A stretch of 64,000 bases of DNA from Linnemannia elongata. Lineage: Eukaryota; Mortierellomycota; Mortierellomycetes; Mortierellales; Mortierellaceae. The position numbers and the translations under genes were made by a program. The notes under the pieces were generated by a model that made no database searches, was not told the origin of the DNA, and saw only the letters and a program-made list of their open reading frames with translations. The stretch covers positions 2,604,001-2,668,000 of the forward strand of contig JAXBDG010000002.1 of assembly GCA_036320915.1 (NCBI GenBank), written 5' to 3'. Positions 43,022 through 51,621 of this stretch are shown in pieces (within the stretch, counting starts at the first letter, position 1; every line of letters begins with the position of its first letter).

Positions 43022-43989
43022 CAGCAGGAGCAGACAACAACGTTCTTTCGATTTTGTTTGACTCACCCAGCAGCAGACAACTGGACAAAAGCTACAGCTC
43101 AGCCCAGACAGCATTTATAAACTGGATGGAGTATCTGGACCGGGATCCTTTCCACCCAGAGAATATGGATGTCTTGAATTTCTTGGCCTACGGGATCATC
43201 GAGTTGAAATGGAAGCCAGCAACCCTCAAGACCAACAAGTCCGCCCTCTTTAAGATGTTCGACCAAGACATCGTCGCAAGAATAACAAGCGATAGTCGTT
43301 TCCAGGACTTTATGAGACTGGCAACACAACGGGGCGTCAAGCGACTCAGGAGCAACCACATTGACCTTACTCCAGTCATACGATACCTTCGTGCACTTGG
43401 CAACAACAAGTCCATGTCCGTCACCAACCTTACCAAGAAGCTGTGTTGGTTATTAGCCACCTGTGGGTTTCTTCGCCCGGACGACCTCAGATGTACTGAT
43501 GCAAGAGCCTCACGCGTTATCAAGGGAAATCTCGAGTTGATGGTTCTCTTCCCCAAGGAAACAAGGCAAGGTCAGAAGATCATCAAGCCGGTCGTCATTT
43601 ATCCCCACCCGGACGAAGCCCTCTGCCCGGTCAAGGCCTTCATCGAGTATCGCAACAGAACACAAGCAGGCGATCGTGCAATTGCACACCCCAAGGATCC
43701 TTCAAGACTCTACACCCCTCTTATCCGCTATGTCCGCGACAAGACCGCTGCCACGGGCACCGACCGGATCTCCAACCATATCAAGGAGATCATGCAGCTC
43801 GTTCCACGGAACCAAGACGAGCCCCCCTTCAAGGCACGCGCGGTGGGCGCTACACAAGCCCTTTTGAAAGGGGTACCGGTCGATGATGTCATGGTACACG
43901 GAAACTGGTCCTCCCCCATGATCGTGGACTCGTTCTACCGTCTGTCCCGATCTCTTGCAAGCAACTTTACCAAGGTGGTGTTGTCTTGA
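42994..43989 (+). CDS. DIRS tyrosine recombinase (ORF3)
   Basis: Integrates the circular DNA intermediate. About 331 aa from MERRRQQAIAAGADNNVLSI at 42994, overlapping ORF2 by 28 nt. It has an N-terminal SAM-like core-binding domain (YSSAQTAFINWMEYL). The catalytic domain has the first Arg region CGFLRPDDLRC, the Lys-Ala-Arg segment FKARAVGATQALL, VMVHGNWSS and the Tyr in DSFYRLSRS. The same frame stays open upstream back to 40207, through ORF1 and ORF2; I regard that as non-coding. Confidence 0.9.
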   Translation: MERRRQQAIAAGADNNVLSILFDSPSSRQLDKSYSSAQTAFINWMEYLDRDPFHPENMDVLNFLAYGIIELKWKPATLKTNKSALFKMFDQDIVARITSDSRFQDFMRLATQRGVKRLRSNHIDLTPVIRYLRALGNNKSMSVTNLTKKLCWLLATCGFLRPDDLRCTDARASRVIKGNLELMVLFPKETRQGQKIIKPVVIYPHPDEALCPVKAFIEYRNRTQAGDRAIAHPKDPSRLYTPLIRYVRDKTAATGTDRISNHIKEIMQLVPRNQDEPPFKARAVGATQALLKGVPVDDVMVHGNWSSPMIVDSFYRLSRSLASNFTKVVLS

Positions 43990-44040
43990 TTTTCTTTTCT
44001 TTTCTTTTTCTTTTTCTTTCCTTCTTTTCTCCCTCTGGAT

Positions 44041-44140
44041 ACACAGATGGAGTTCCTGGAAAGGAAGAATAATGAAAGGCGATGCCGAATGTAATGACGG
44101 CTAAAGCCTATTATTCGACATCTCCAGGGACTCCAGATGT
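44041..44140 (+). repeat. DIRS internal complementary region
   Basis: 44041-44074 is the reverse complement of the left outer edge (40057-40090). 44075-44140 is the reverse complement of the right outer edge (about 44275-44340). It therefore encodes the left-right circle junction, as required in the DIRS-1 replication model. Confidence 0.9.
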
Positions 44141-44174
44141 CCCACCCATCCCACCCTGTTTCTCTGACAAGTGA

Positions 44175-44291
44175 TAGAGAGCAAGTATCTGGAGGTCCCC
44201 CTTATATAGCCATGAGCACCCCTTTTTATTTTTATTTTTGAACAATCACGATAGCAATAAAGAAAGATACACACACATCTGGAGTCCCTGG
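44175..44291 (-). repeat. DIRS right inverted terminal repeat
   Basis: Inverse copy of 40072-40190 with few differences (for example CCAGATGTGTG against CCATCTGTGTG at the outer end). Confidence 0.93.
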
Positions 44292-44340
44292 AGATGTCGA
44301 ATAATAGGCTTTAGCCGTCATTACATTCGGCATCGCCTTT

Positions 44341-44980
44341 CAATGGTAGAAGAAGGAAAGAAAGGAAATAAAAGGATAATGTGGACGTATTGGCAGTTTT
44401 GGTTGAGTATTTGAACTGTTGAAGGAAGCGAGCGGAGATGGATGAACAGAGTATGAGGGAGGAAAGCAAGAGACAAGAATGGGAAAAAGAGGAGAGATGG
44501 ACAGCAGAACAGGAAAAGGGGAGCGGCGTGTCTGTTAGACAACAAAATGAGCCAGGCAAGGCAAACAAACTAAGGACAAAGCAGACCACAGAGGAAAGAG
44601 TCGAAAACCTTAAAAACGGAATCATCCAATATTCAATCGTAGCCACGAGCGGGGCGCCTTAGGTCGAAGGGAAGAAGGGCAGAGAAGAGAGAGAGGACTG
44701 AGGGAAAGAGCGAAGACAAAAGTGCGGTTGTATCCAGCGCGGTTCTCAAGGGACGCTTCTGATGGTTTTCACAAGCACAAGGTGAAGATAACTCTTGCGC
44801 CTATTATTCAACGCAATTTGGGCGAGACCTCAGCTGCAATAACCATTGCAGCCGAGGTGTGTTGTTACGATTTATTATTTAGAGATTAAAAATCTCCTCG
44901 CAAGAAAGCACGATCAAGAGGGGGGAAGGAATGGGTCATTATTAGCGGGCAGGGGTACAAGGAGAGGAGGAAGGCTGGTT
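44341..44980. other. Displaced upstream region of the 39080-39988 gene
   Basis: From 44345 the sequence (AGAAGGAAAGAAAGGAAAT, then CGGAGATGGATGAACAGAGT near 44432) aligns with the region upstream of the next paralogue (45905-46012, with GGGGAGATGGATGAGCAGAG). It is the piece separated from the 39988 ATG by the DIRS element. No gene is present. Confidence 0.7.
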
Positions 44981-45835
44981 TTATGGTGTCGACGGCTGAG
45001 AAGGCAGTAGCGAGGGTTGATATCCTGATGTCGCCGTTGCAGCAATTGGCGACTGAGTGTGGGCAGAGGGAGTATTAGGAAGGTACGCTAAAGGCGAGTC
45101 CGACGCTTGCTGCGGTTGCGGCTGTTATTGCGGCGTGATATTTGGGCCGACGAGAATGGGCTGCTGTGGAGGGTGCTGGAGTCGTTGCATATAGGGGCTA
45201 TAGGCCTGCTGTAATTGGAACTGCTGTTGCTGCTGGGGGTAATAATACTGTTGCTGTTGCTGGTATGGCTGATCAGGACTGACGAGGATGACATTGGCGT
45301 TCTGGTCATACCCACCCTTCGCCCCTCTGAACCGATGCGCCTGTGCCTCCAACGGACCCCAAGCTAGCGTCGCTCCAATTTCCATCACCACGAACAACGC
45401 CGTAATCAACCCCATGAACAAGTTGGTGTACTGGAGGTAGCATGTATAGTCGCCAATTTCCCCACAAGTAAACGGCACCCCGTCATCGTACCCATTCCTC
45501 GTATCGTAGTACACCTGCAACTCCAAATGTATAGCATTACAGGTAAGGTACAGGACCACAATACTAGGCACCAGGAGCAAAAAGGTCCGAAGGTACTTGT
45601 GGACATTTTGGAATCCGGACCTACGTAGGGAGAGGATATAGAAGAGGAAGAAGCCGATGGCTGAGATAAGGACGACCCAGTCGCCCCATTGGAGAGGTGC
45701 GACGTTGTATCCATACTTTTTGGCTTGTTCGATCCTGTGGCCGATGGCGCCGTACCACGCTATCATGCCGAGGAAGTTGAGGGTGGTGATGGAAACCATC
45801 CATTTCCGAAGTTGGCGGAGGCGGATTTGGCTCGT
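44981..45835 (-). pseudogene. Array tetraspan membrane protein, start lost and nonsense
   Basis: Close paralogue of 39080-39988 and 46351-47238. The ATG has become ACG (45835-45833), so the frame begins SQIRLRQLRKWMVSITTLNF without a start. The membrane part is intact (loop PFTCGEIGDYTC, end LAWGPLEAQAH), as is the tail motif QNANVILVSPDQPYQQ. A CAA-to-TAA change at 45125 then cuts the tail after ITPQ. Beyond it the old frame continues (QASDSPLAYLPNTPSAHTQS) to TAA at 44981. An ATG far upstream (46096) would add a leader-derived extension and is unlikely to be used. Confidence 0.75.
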
Positions 45836-46350
45836 TTTTTGGTGTTTGTGTTGATTGCTGTTGGTCAAAAGGATGAAGGGAAAAGAAATCAGTGAAAAGG
45901 GTGAGGGAAGGAAAGAAGGAAAGAAGGAAAGGAAAGAAAGTGTGCAAGTTTCGGCGGTTCCAGGTGAACGGTTAAACGGTTGAAAGAAGAAACGAGGGGA
46001 GATGGATGAGCAGAGGATGATTGGGAAATAGAGGAGAGGAGCGGAAAAAAGGCAGAGGCGTATGTGATCGACAACAAACTGAGCCAAGAAAAGCAAACTA
46101 AGGACAAAGGTGGCAGGGGGACGCGCCGCTTTGGGTCGGAGAAGGGAAGAAGGGCGGCAAGAGAGAGGATAGAGAGAGATAGCGAAAATAAAAGTGTGGT
46201 TGTGTCCAGCGCGGCTCTCAAGGGACGCTTCTGATGGTTTTCACAAACACAAGATATTAACAATATCCGCTCTTCTCCCAAAAAAAAGGGTACTCAACTG
46301 CAGTGACCATTGCATCCGATATGCGTTATTAAGTTTTTTTTATTTTAAGC
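45836..46350. other. Spacer between two close paralogues
   Basis: Upstream region of the disabled copy. It is the uninterrupted reference for the DIRS empty site. No gene supported. Confidence 0.5.
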
Positions 46351-47238
46351 TTAAAAATCTCCTCGAAGGAATGCATTATTGCGCAGGGGTATAGGGTGAG
46401 GAGGAAGGCTGGTTCTCTGATGTCGACGGCTGAGAAGGCTGTGGCGAGGGTTGATATCCTGATGTCGCTGTTGCAGCAATTGGCGACTGAGTGTGGGCAG
46501 AGGGAGTATAAGGAAAGGCGAGTCCGGTCCTTGCTGCAGCAGCTGCGGCTGTTGTTGCGGCGTGATATTTGGGCCGATGAGAATGGGCTGTTGTGGAGGG
46601 TGCTGGAGTTGTTGCATATGAGGATAATAAGCCTGCTGTTGTTGGAACTGTTGTTGCTGCTGGGGGTAATAATACTGTTGCTGTTGCTGGTATGGCTGAT
46701 CAGGACTGACGAGGATGACATTGGCGTTCTGGTCATACCCACCCTTCGCCCCTCTGAACCGATGCGCCTGTGCCTCCAACGGACCCCAAGCCAGCGTCAC
46801 TCCAATTTCAATCACCACGAACAACGCCGTAATCAACTCCATGAACCAATAGGTGTACCGGAGGTAGCAAGGATAATTTTCGATAAACCCACAAGCAAAC
46901 GGCTCCGCGTAACCGTAATCCAACCTCACATGGATGTAATTACAGGTAACGTAAAGGACCACAATAGTAGGCACCAAGAGCAAGAAGGTCCGGAGGTACT
47001 TGTGGACGTTTTGAAATCCTGATCCGCGGACGGAGACGATATAGAAGATGAAGAAGCCGATGGCGGAGATGATGACGGCCCAGTCCTGCCAGAAGAGAGT
47101 TGGGACCCTGGATGAGTATTTTTTCAACTGGTCGTTCCTGTAGGCGATGTAGCCGTACCAGGCTATCATGCCGACGAAGTTGAGGGTGGTGATGAAAACC
47201 ATCCATTTCCGAAGTTGGCGGAGGCGGATTTGGCTCAT
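46351..47238 (-). CDS. Array tetraspan membrane protein with frameshifted tail end
   Basis: 295 aa, start MSQIRLRQLRKWMVFITTLN. Membrane part as in its paralogues (WAVIISAIGFFIFYIVSVRG; LRTFLLLVPTIVVLYVTCNY; loop PFACGFIENYPC; end LAWGPLEAQAH), then QNANVILVSPDQPYQQ. After about residue 235 the frame differs from relatives: the protein ends PLPTLSRQLLQQRHQDINPR and on, whereas another frame of the same DNA reads the ancestral PYTPSAHTQSPIAATATSGY ending SPYTPAQ. An indel near 46510-46530 therefore replaced about 60 tail residues. The gene may still function if the tail end is dispensable. Confidence 0.8.
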   Translation of the reverse strand: MSQIRLRQLRKWMVFITTLNFVGMIAWYGYIAYRNDQLKKYSSRVPTLFWQDWAVIISAIGFFIFYIVSVRGSGFQNVHKYLRTFLLLVPTIVVLYVTCNYIHVRLDYGYAEPFACGFIENYPCYLRYTYWFMELITALFVVIEIGVTLAWGPLEAQAHRFRGAKGGYDQNANVILVSPDQPYQQQQQYYYPQQQQQFQQQQAYYPHMQQLQHPPQQPILIGPNITPQQQPQLLQQGPDSPFLILPLPTLSRQLLQQRHQDINPRHSLLSRRHQRTSLPPHPIPLRNNAFLRGDF

Positions 47239-47832
47239 CTTTTGGCGTGTGTGTTTGGTTGCCGTTGGTCAAAAGAAAAGGCAAGAAGGTGAGGGTAGAA
47301 GAAAGAATGAAAGGAAGTTGTGAGAGTGTTGGTGGTTTCGGTTGAATGGTTGAAGAGTAACGAGGGAAGAGGGACAGAGGATGACGAAGTGGAAAAGGAG
47401 GGGAGAAAGGGGAGGGATGATCTGGAGAGCAGAAGAAAGAGGAAGGGAGCGGCGTGTGTGGTTGACAATCAAATTGGCCAAGGCAAACATACTAAGGACA
47501 AAGGGGACCGAGGGAACAGGGGAAAGAGTCGAAAACCTTAAAAACATATCCAACTAAAATTCAATTGCAGCCATGCATTGGCCGCGCCGCTTTGTGTCGG
47601 AGAACGGGAGAAGAGAGGGGAAGAGAGGGGAGAAACAGAGTGGGAAGAAAAAAAGGCATGTTCGTTTGTTTTGTTTTGTTGACTAGTTCGAGGAGTGAAG
47701 GAGTATGGGGGGCAAACATGTCCATAAAGAAAACGGTGATCCAAGGAAAATGACAAACATCAATGCACAGTTTATTATGGATGAGTGGGTATTAGTGGGC
47801 GATTGTGTCGACTTTAGAGCGAGTGGGAGGGA
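47239..47832. other. Intergenic
   Basis: Leader and upstream region of the 46351-47238 gene. No gene supported. Confidence 0.4.
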
Positions 47833-48819
47833 TTAATATCCATAAGGAGTTGAAGGTGCTGGTTGAGCGAAACTCTGCTGTCGCTGTTGTTGCTGAAGCA
47901 TCTGTTGTTGCTGCTGTTGCTGTTGGAGCAACTCATACTGCTCTGCCTGAGAGATGTATCCTGCTCCTGGTGAGGGATGGGAGGTAAAACTTGCCCTTGG
48001 TGATGGCTGAGACGCATGTCCTCCTGGAGAAGGGGGTTGCTGCGAGATATATCCTCCAGGAGACGTTGGCTGCTGCTGTGAGATATATCCTCCTGGAATA
48101 GATGGTTGTGGCTGGTATGGGTGTTGCTGTTGTTGTTGTAGAGGCTGCTGGTATAAGACTGGGTATGGTTGTTGGACGTTGTTGTCGATCTTGTAAGACG
48201 GGTTTTGTTGGTTCAATAAGACAGGTTGCTGCACCATATTAGGATAGTTCTGCTGCTGTTGAAGGTAATACTGCTGCGGATTGACCATGACAACATTGGC
48301 ATCCTGCGAATATCCTCCATTGATACCCCCAAACTGATTCGGCGCCTCCAAGGGTCCCCAGGCGAGCGTCATTCCGATCTCGAAGATGACAAAGAACGCC
48401 GTGATAAGACTCCAGAAAAAGACGGTGTTGCTCAGGTAGCATGTAACATCCTCGAGAGCCGCGCAGTCAAAGGGTGAGTGGGCCGATGAACCCTGTAGTT
48501 CGTTAACCAACGCGACAAAGTGCAGTCGAAGGTAGAGGATCAGGACGGTTGGGATGAGGAGGAGGAAGGCGCGCATGTACTTGTAGCCTTTTCCGGTGCG
48601 GGGGCTCGACCTGAGGGAGTAGATATAGCTGAAGAGGTAGATGATGGCCGAGGTGATGAGGACCCAGTCGCCCCAGAGGAGGCTGTAATCGGGCCCGTAT
48701 CGACCGTTAAGCTGCGAGAGGTAGAGGAGGTAGGAGTACCAGCCGATGGTGAAGAGAAAGTTGAAGGTGACGAGGAAGAGGACCCATCCCCTCATCCGGC
48801 GCAAGGCGACGTATCCCAT
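47833..48819 (-). CDS. Array tetraspan membrane protein, Gln/Pro-Gly tail
   Basis: 328 aa, start MGYVALRRMRGWVLFLVTFN. Helices near FLVTFNFLFTIGWYSYLLYL, WVLITSAIIYLFSYIYSL, MRAFLLLIPTVLILYLRLHF and LITAFFVIFEIGMTLAW. Loop Cys pair PFDCAALEDVTC. After GPLEAPNQ comes YSQDANVVMVNPQQYYL. The tail has four imperfect SPGGYISQQQP repeats, a Gln run, and ends SFAQPAPSTPYGY. That ending recurs in relic form at 50367, so the two share a recent ancestor. Function unknown. Confidence 0.82.
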   Translation of the reverse strand: MGYVALRRMRGWVLFLVTFNFLFTIGWYSYLLYLSQLNGRYGPDYSLLWGDWVLITSAIIYLFSYIYSLRSSPRTGKGYKYMRAFLLLIPTVLILYLRLHFVALVNELQGSSAHSPFDCAALEDVTCYLSNTVFFWSLITAFFVIFEIGMTLAWGPLEAPNQFGGINGGYSQDANVVMVNPQQYYLQQQQNYPNMVQQPVLLNQQNPSYKIDNNVQQPYPVLYQQPLQQQQQHPYQPQPSIPGGYISQQQPTSPGGYISQQPPSPGGHASQPSPRASFTSHPSPGAGYISQAEQYELLQQQQQQQQMLQQQQRQQSFAQPAPSTPYGY

Positions 48820-49139
48820 GGTTGGTTATTGCAGTAGTTGGTAGTGTTTGTTTTCGGAAGGCGAGTCGTCAAGTTGGAGGGAGTGGAGTCAATTAAGGAA
48901 GGGTATTGGGGGGGGGGGGTGTTGGTTGGCAGGGGCAAGGCAAGAAGATAAAAGAAGAAAGAAAAGAGAAGAGAGGAGTTGAAGATGCAAGGGGCAAAGT
49001 AAAAAAAAGCCAAAATAAACATGTGAGCACACAGTTGGAGATGAGGGACAAAAAATGAAACCGACAACAGACAAAAAATGCAGAACGGATGTCGAAATAA
49101 CAAAAAAATATCTATTTAGCTTTGACAGCGGAGGCGTAT

Positions 49140-49894
49140 TAGTACCCACGGTGCTGGCAGAGTAAAACTCTGTTGACCCAGCTGCTGAAGATGCTGTTGT
49201 TGTTGGAAATGCTGTTGATGCTGCTGTTGAAGGATCTCGTACTGTTGGTAATGTTGTTGGAGGTTGAACGCCCTCGTCAATCCTGTACCCCTGGTTGGGG
49301 TGACCCATGAGAATCGGCTGCTGGTGTAGTTGCATCTGCGGATATAAAGACCCTTGCTGGAGCCTCTCAGGGCTCACAATCACCACATTCCCCTCTCCTC
49401 CCGCCGCTCCCTGCGGAAACCTCGACAGCGGCCCCCAAGCCAAGGTCATCCCAATCTCGACCAACACTGCGATCAACAGGATCATCGAGAGCGCAAACAC
49501 CGTGTTGACACAATGACAATCGCCAATGTACTCTGCGTACCATATCCAACTATCATTCGTGGAGCAGCCGTATGGCGCATCATAGTACCTAAAGAACAGT
49601 CGAAAGAAGACGTTTACGCCCACGACGATGAAGAGGAGGACTGTGCGGATGGCCTTGTGCTGACGAGGATTGGCGTAGTGGGTTGGGATTTGTGAGAGTA
49701 GACATACGTGGATAGGAAGACGATGGCGGAAAGGATAGAAATGTAGTAGGAGGGAAGAGGACGTAGATTGTGGACATTATGCCGTTTGTGAGGAGGCGGG
49801 CTTGGTAGCTGTACCAGGCGATCTTGATGATGAGGTTCAAGGCAGGGGCGAAGAAGGCGAATTGCCTCAACTGTAATAAGATGATGTATCTCAT
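49140..49894 (-). pseudogene. Array tetraspan membrane protein, two frameshifts
   Basis: Starts MRYIILLQLRQFAFFAPALN at 49894. After IYVLFPPTTFLS the homologous ISILSAIVFLSTYVYSHKS is in a second frame (shift near 49750). PRQHKAIRTVLLFIVVGVNV is in a third (shift near 49690). From there it runs in one frame through a Cys-rich loop and the last helix (LVEIGMTLAWGPLSRFPQG) to the tail motif GNVVIVSPERLQQGS. The frame then continues beyond the probable ancestral end to 48889. A GT-AG intron does not explain both shifts. Confidence 0.7.
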
Positions 49895-49901
49895 ATATGT
49901 T

Positions 49902-49978
<77 letters not shown>
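49902..49978. repeat. GT/AC dinucleotide microsatellite at a start codon
   Basis: About 36 GT repeats, starting 8 bp upstream of the ATG of the disabled copy (minus strand reads AC repeats into the start). Confidence 0.95.
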
Positions 49979-49979
<1 letters not shown>

Positions 49980-50366
49980 GGTGTGTTGGTTTGTGGTTTT
50001 GTTGCTTGTTGGCGGGGTTGAAGGTTGTGAACGTTTGTCTTTTAATTCTATGGACGAGGATGATGAAAAGCGGATACTGGCCTGTCAAGGAGAAAAGATG
50101 AAGTGAAAGGAAAAGAAAATTGAGAACATGGAGAAACGAGGAGGAATAATCAGTTTGGCGCCAAGCGCAAAGAGTGAGAGGAAAGTCCATTTGGCCGTCG
50201 TGTCGACGACGATCGACTTTGAAAAAAAAGATGGAAGGCGGCGAGATGGTAGTTCATGCATCATACAATGTAGGCAGTCGACAGCGGTGAACTTCGCATG
50301 CAAGGGAGGACATGGACATATTCCCGTTTTTATTATCTGATGCAATGGTGGGAGGAGATAGAGGTA

Positions 50367-51030
50367 TCAATATCCAGAATTGGCGGAGAGTGCTGGCTGT
50401 ACGAAGCTATGCTGCTGTTGCTAGAGTCCTTGTTGTTGTTGAAGTTGTTGTTGTTGGTGAAGGTCTTCATTTTGAGCTACCTGTGGTACGTATCCTCCTG
50501 GAGAGGACTGCTGATATGGCTGTTGCTGTTGTGGATGCTGGACTCTATTGTCAATCTTGTAGATCGAGTTGTAATGGTCTAACAGGATGGGTTGCCAGTA
50601 ATACCCCTGGTGGTACTGATGATGTTGCTGTTGCATCTACGGATAATAGTATTTTGCGGTTGGTCTGGATTGGCCATCATAGCACTGACACTATCCATCT
50701 GTCCTCCACTCCCACCGGTCTCCAAGGGTCCCTAAACCAAACTCAACACAATCTCCAAAACCACAAAGCACGCTAAGATCATGTTGAACACAATCAAGAC
50801 CATCGCCATATAGCAACCAGTGGCCAGTTCCTGCGAATGAAACCCCCTTCCCCCGAAGACCGCCCAGAATAAGCACAGGTAGAACAGCGTAATAACAACA
50901 AGCAAGAGCAAGAAGGCCCGGGAGGTCTTGCAGCGTTTCCACGACGGTGGGGTTGGTGGGACATTAATGAAGGAGGCTGATGGAAATCAGGAAGTAGTGA
51001 CAGTCAAAGAGCTTGATGCCACCGACGGAA
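50367..51030 (-). pseudogene. Array tetraspan relic 3, 5'-truncated
   Basis: Traces of helix 2 (CHYFLISISLLH near 51000), helix 3 (RAFLLLLVVITLFYLCLFW) and helix 4 (MILACFVVLEIVLSLV), with the Trp of WGPLE changed to TAG. The tail motif is SAMMANPDQPQ. After a frameshift the tail reads QPILLDHYNSIYKIDNRVQH, close to the 47833-48819 gene, and ends SFVQPALSANSGY. The N-terminus is missing. Confidence 0.7.
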
Positions 51031-51621
51031 TAATTTGAGTCCTGTCTGTCAGTCGCGTCCTTTCTCCTTCACCCTTGATTTCTTGAATGATAATTGCGCG
51101 ATGCGCAGGTGTTGTTACTCCTTCTACCATCTACGAAACCATACATAAGGCTCATTTTCTATGTCTCTTTCATCTTGAATCTTTTGGCTGGCTGCGAGCG
51201 TGATCCGGTTATCCTTTTTTCACAGCCCCAATCTGCCATAAACTACCACCCAAAAGGAACAGCTGAAAGGAGGGGAAGAGTAGGGATTGGATATTCACAA
51301 AGGAGGAGGTGTCTATAACGAGTAGATGGTCACTAAGAAAATCTATCAGCACAGAGTGATGTCTGAAGAGAGCAGAGACAGTGGTGTCTGTTGATATTAA
51401 AATACACTTCAATGCAAAAAAAAAAAGGTCACTAATAGGTCGTTTTAATGTTGAAGATGGCTAAATCACAGCTTTTCAGATCCATGGAATGGGAATACAC
51501 TGCTGTGGCAAGGAGATAGGGGCAAGAAAAATAAGGAAATGAAGGTCACACTGGTGGACTCTGTCAGTGGAGAGCTTCGCCCAAACATACAGCACAGCCC
51601 GATATCCATCATAGCATTCCA
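51031..51621. other. Boundary between array and conserved genes
   Basis: No gene supported. It marks the end of the tetraspan array on this side. Confidence 0.4.

Larger units (their letters stand above)
40057..44340 (+). mobile_element. DIRS-type tyrosine-recombinase retrotransposon, complete
   Basis: About 4.28 kb. It has inverted terminal repeats (40072-40190 and 44175-44291), short unique outer edges (40057-40071 and 44292-44340), and an internal complementary region (44041-44140) whose two halves are complementary to the two outer edges, as in DIRS-1. It encodes a Gag-like ORF, RT-RNase H with a DIRS C-terminal domain, and a tyrosine recombinase. No integrase and no target duplication beyond about 2 bp (CA) is seen. 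All ORFs are intact. Confidence 0.93.

Noticed and set aside
40207..43989. A single 1260-aa fusion protein over the DIRS element
   Set aside because: Only the last about 330 codons match a known domain; the rest is out of frame with clear Gag and RT proteins and has atypical composition. Kept only as an observation.
45125..46096. 323-aa version of the disabled copy starting at an upstream ATG
   Set aside because: The extension is leader sequence that is non-coding in the paralogues; the real start codon was mutated.
48889..49894. An intron explaining the frame changes in the 49-kb copy
   Set aside because: Both frame changes fall inside sequence that aligns to helix 2 and the helix 3 approach of paralogues, so removal as an intron would delete conserved residues.
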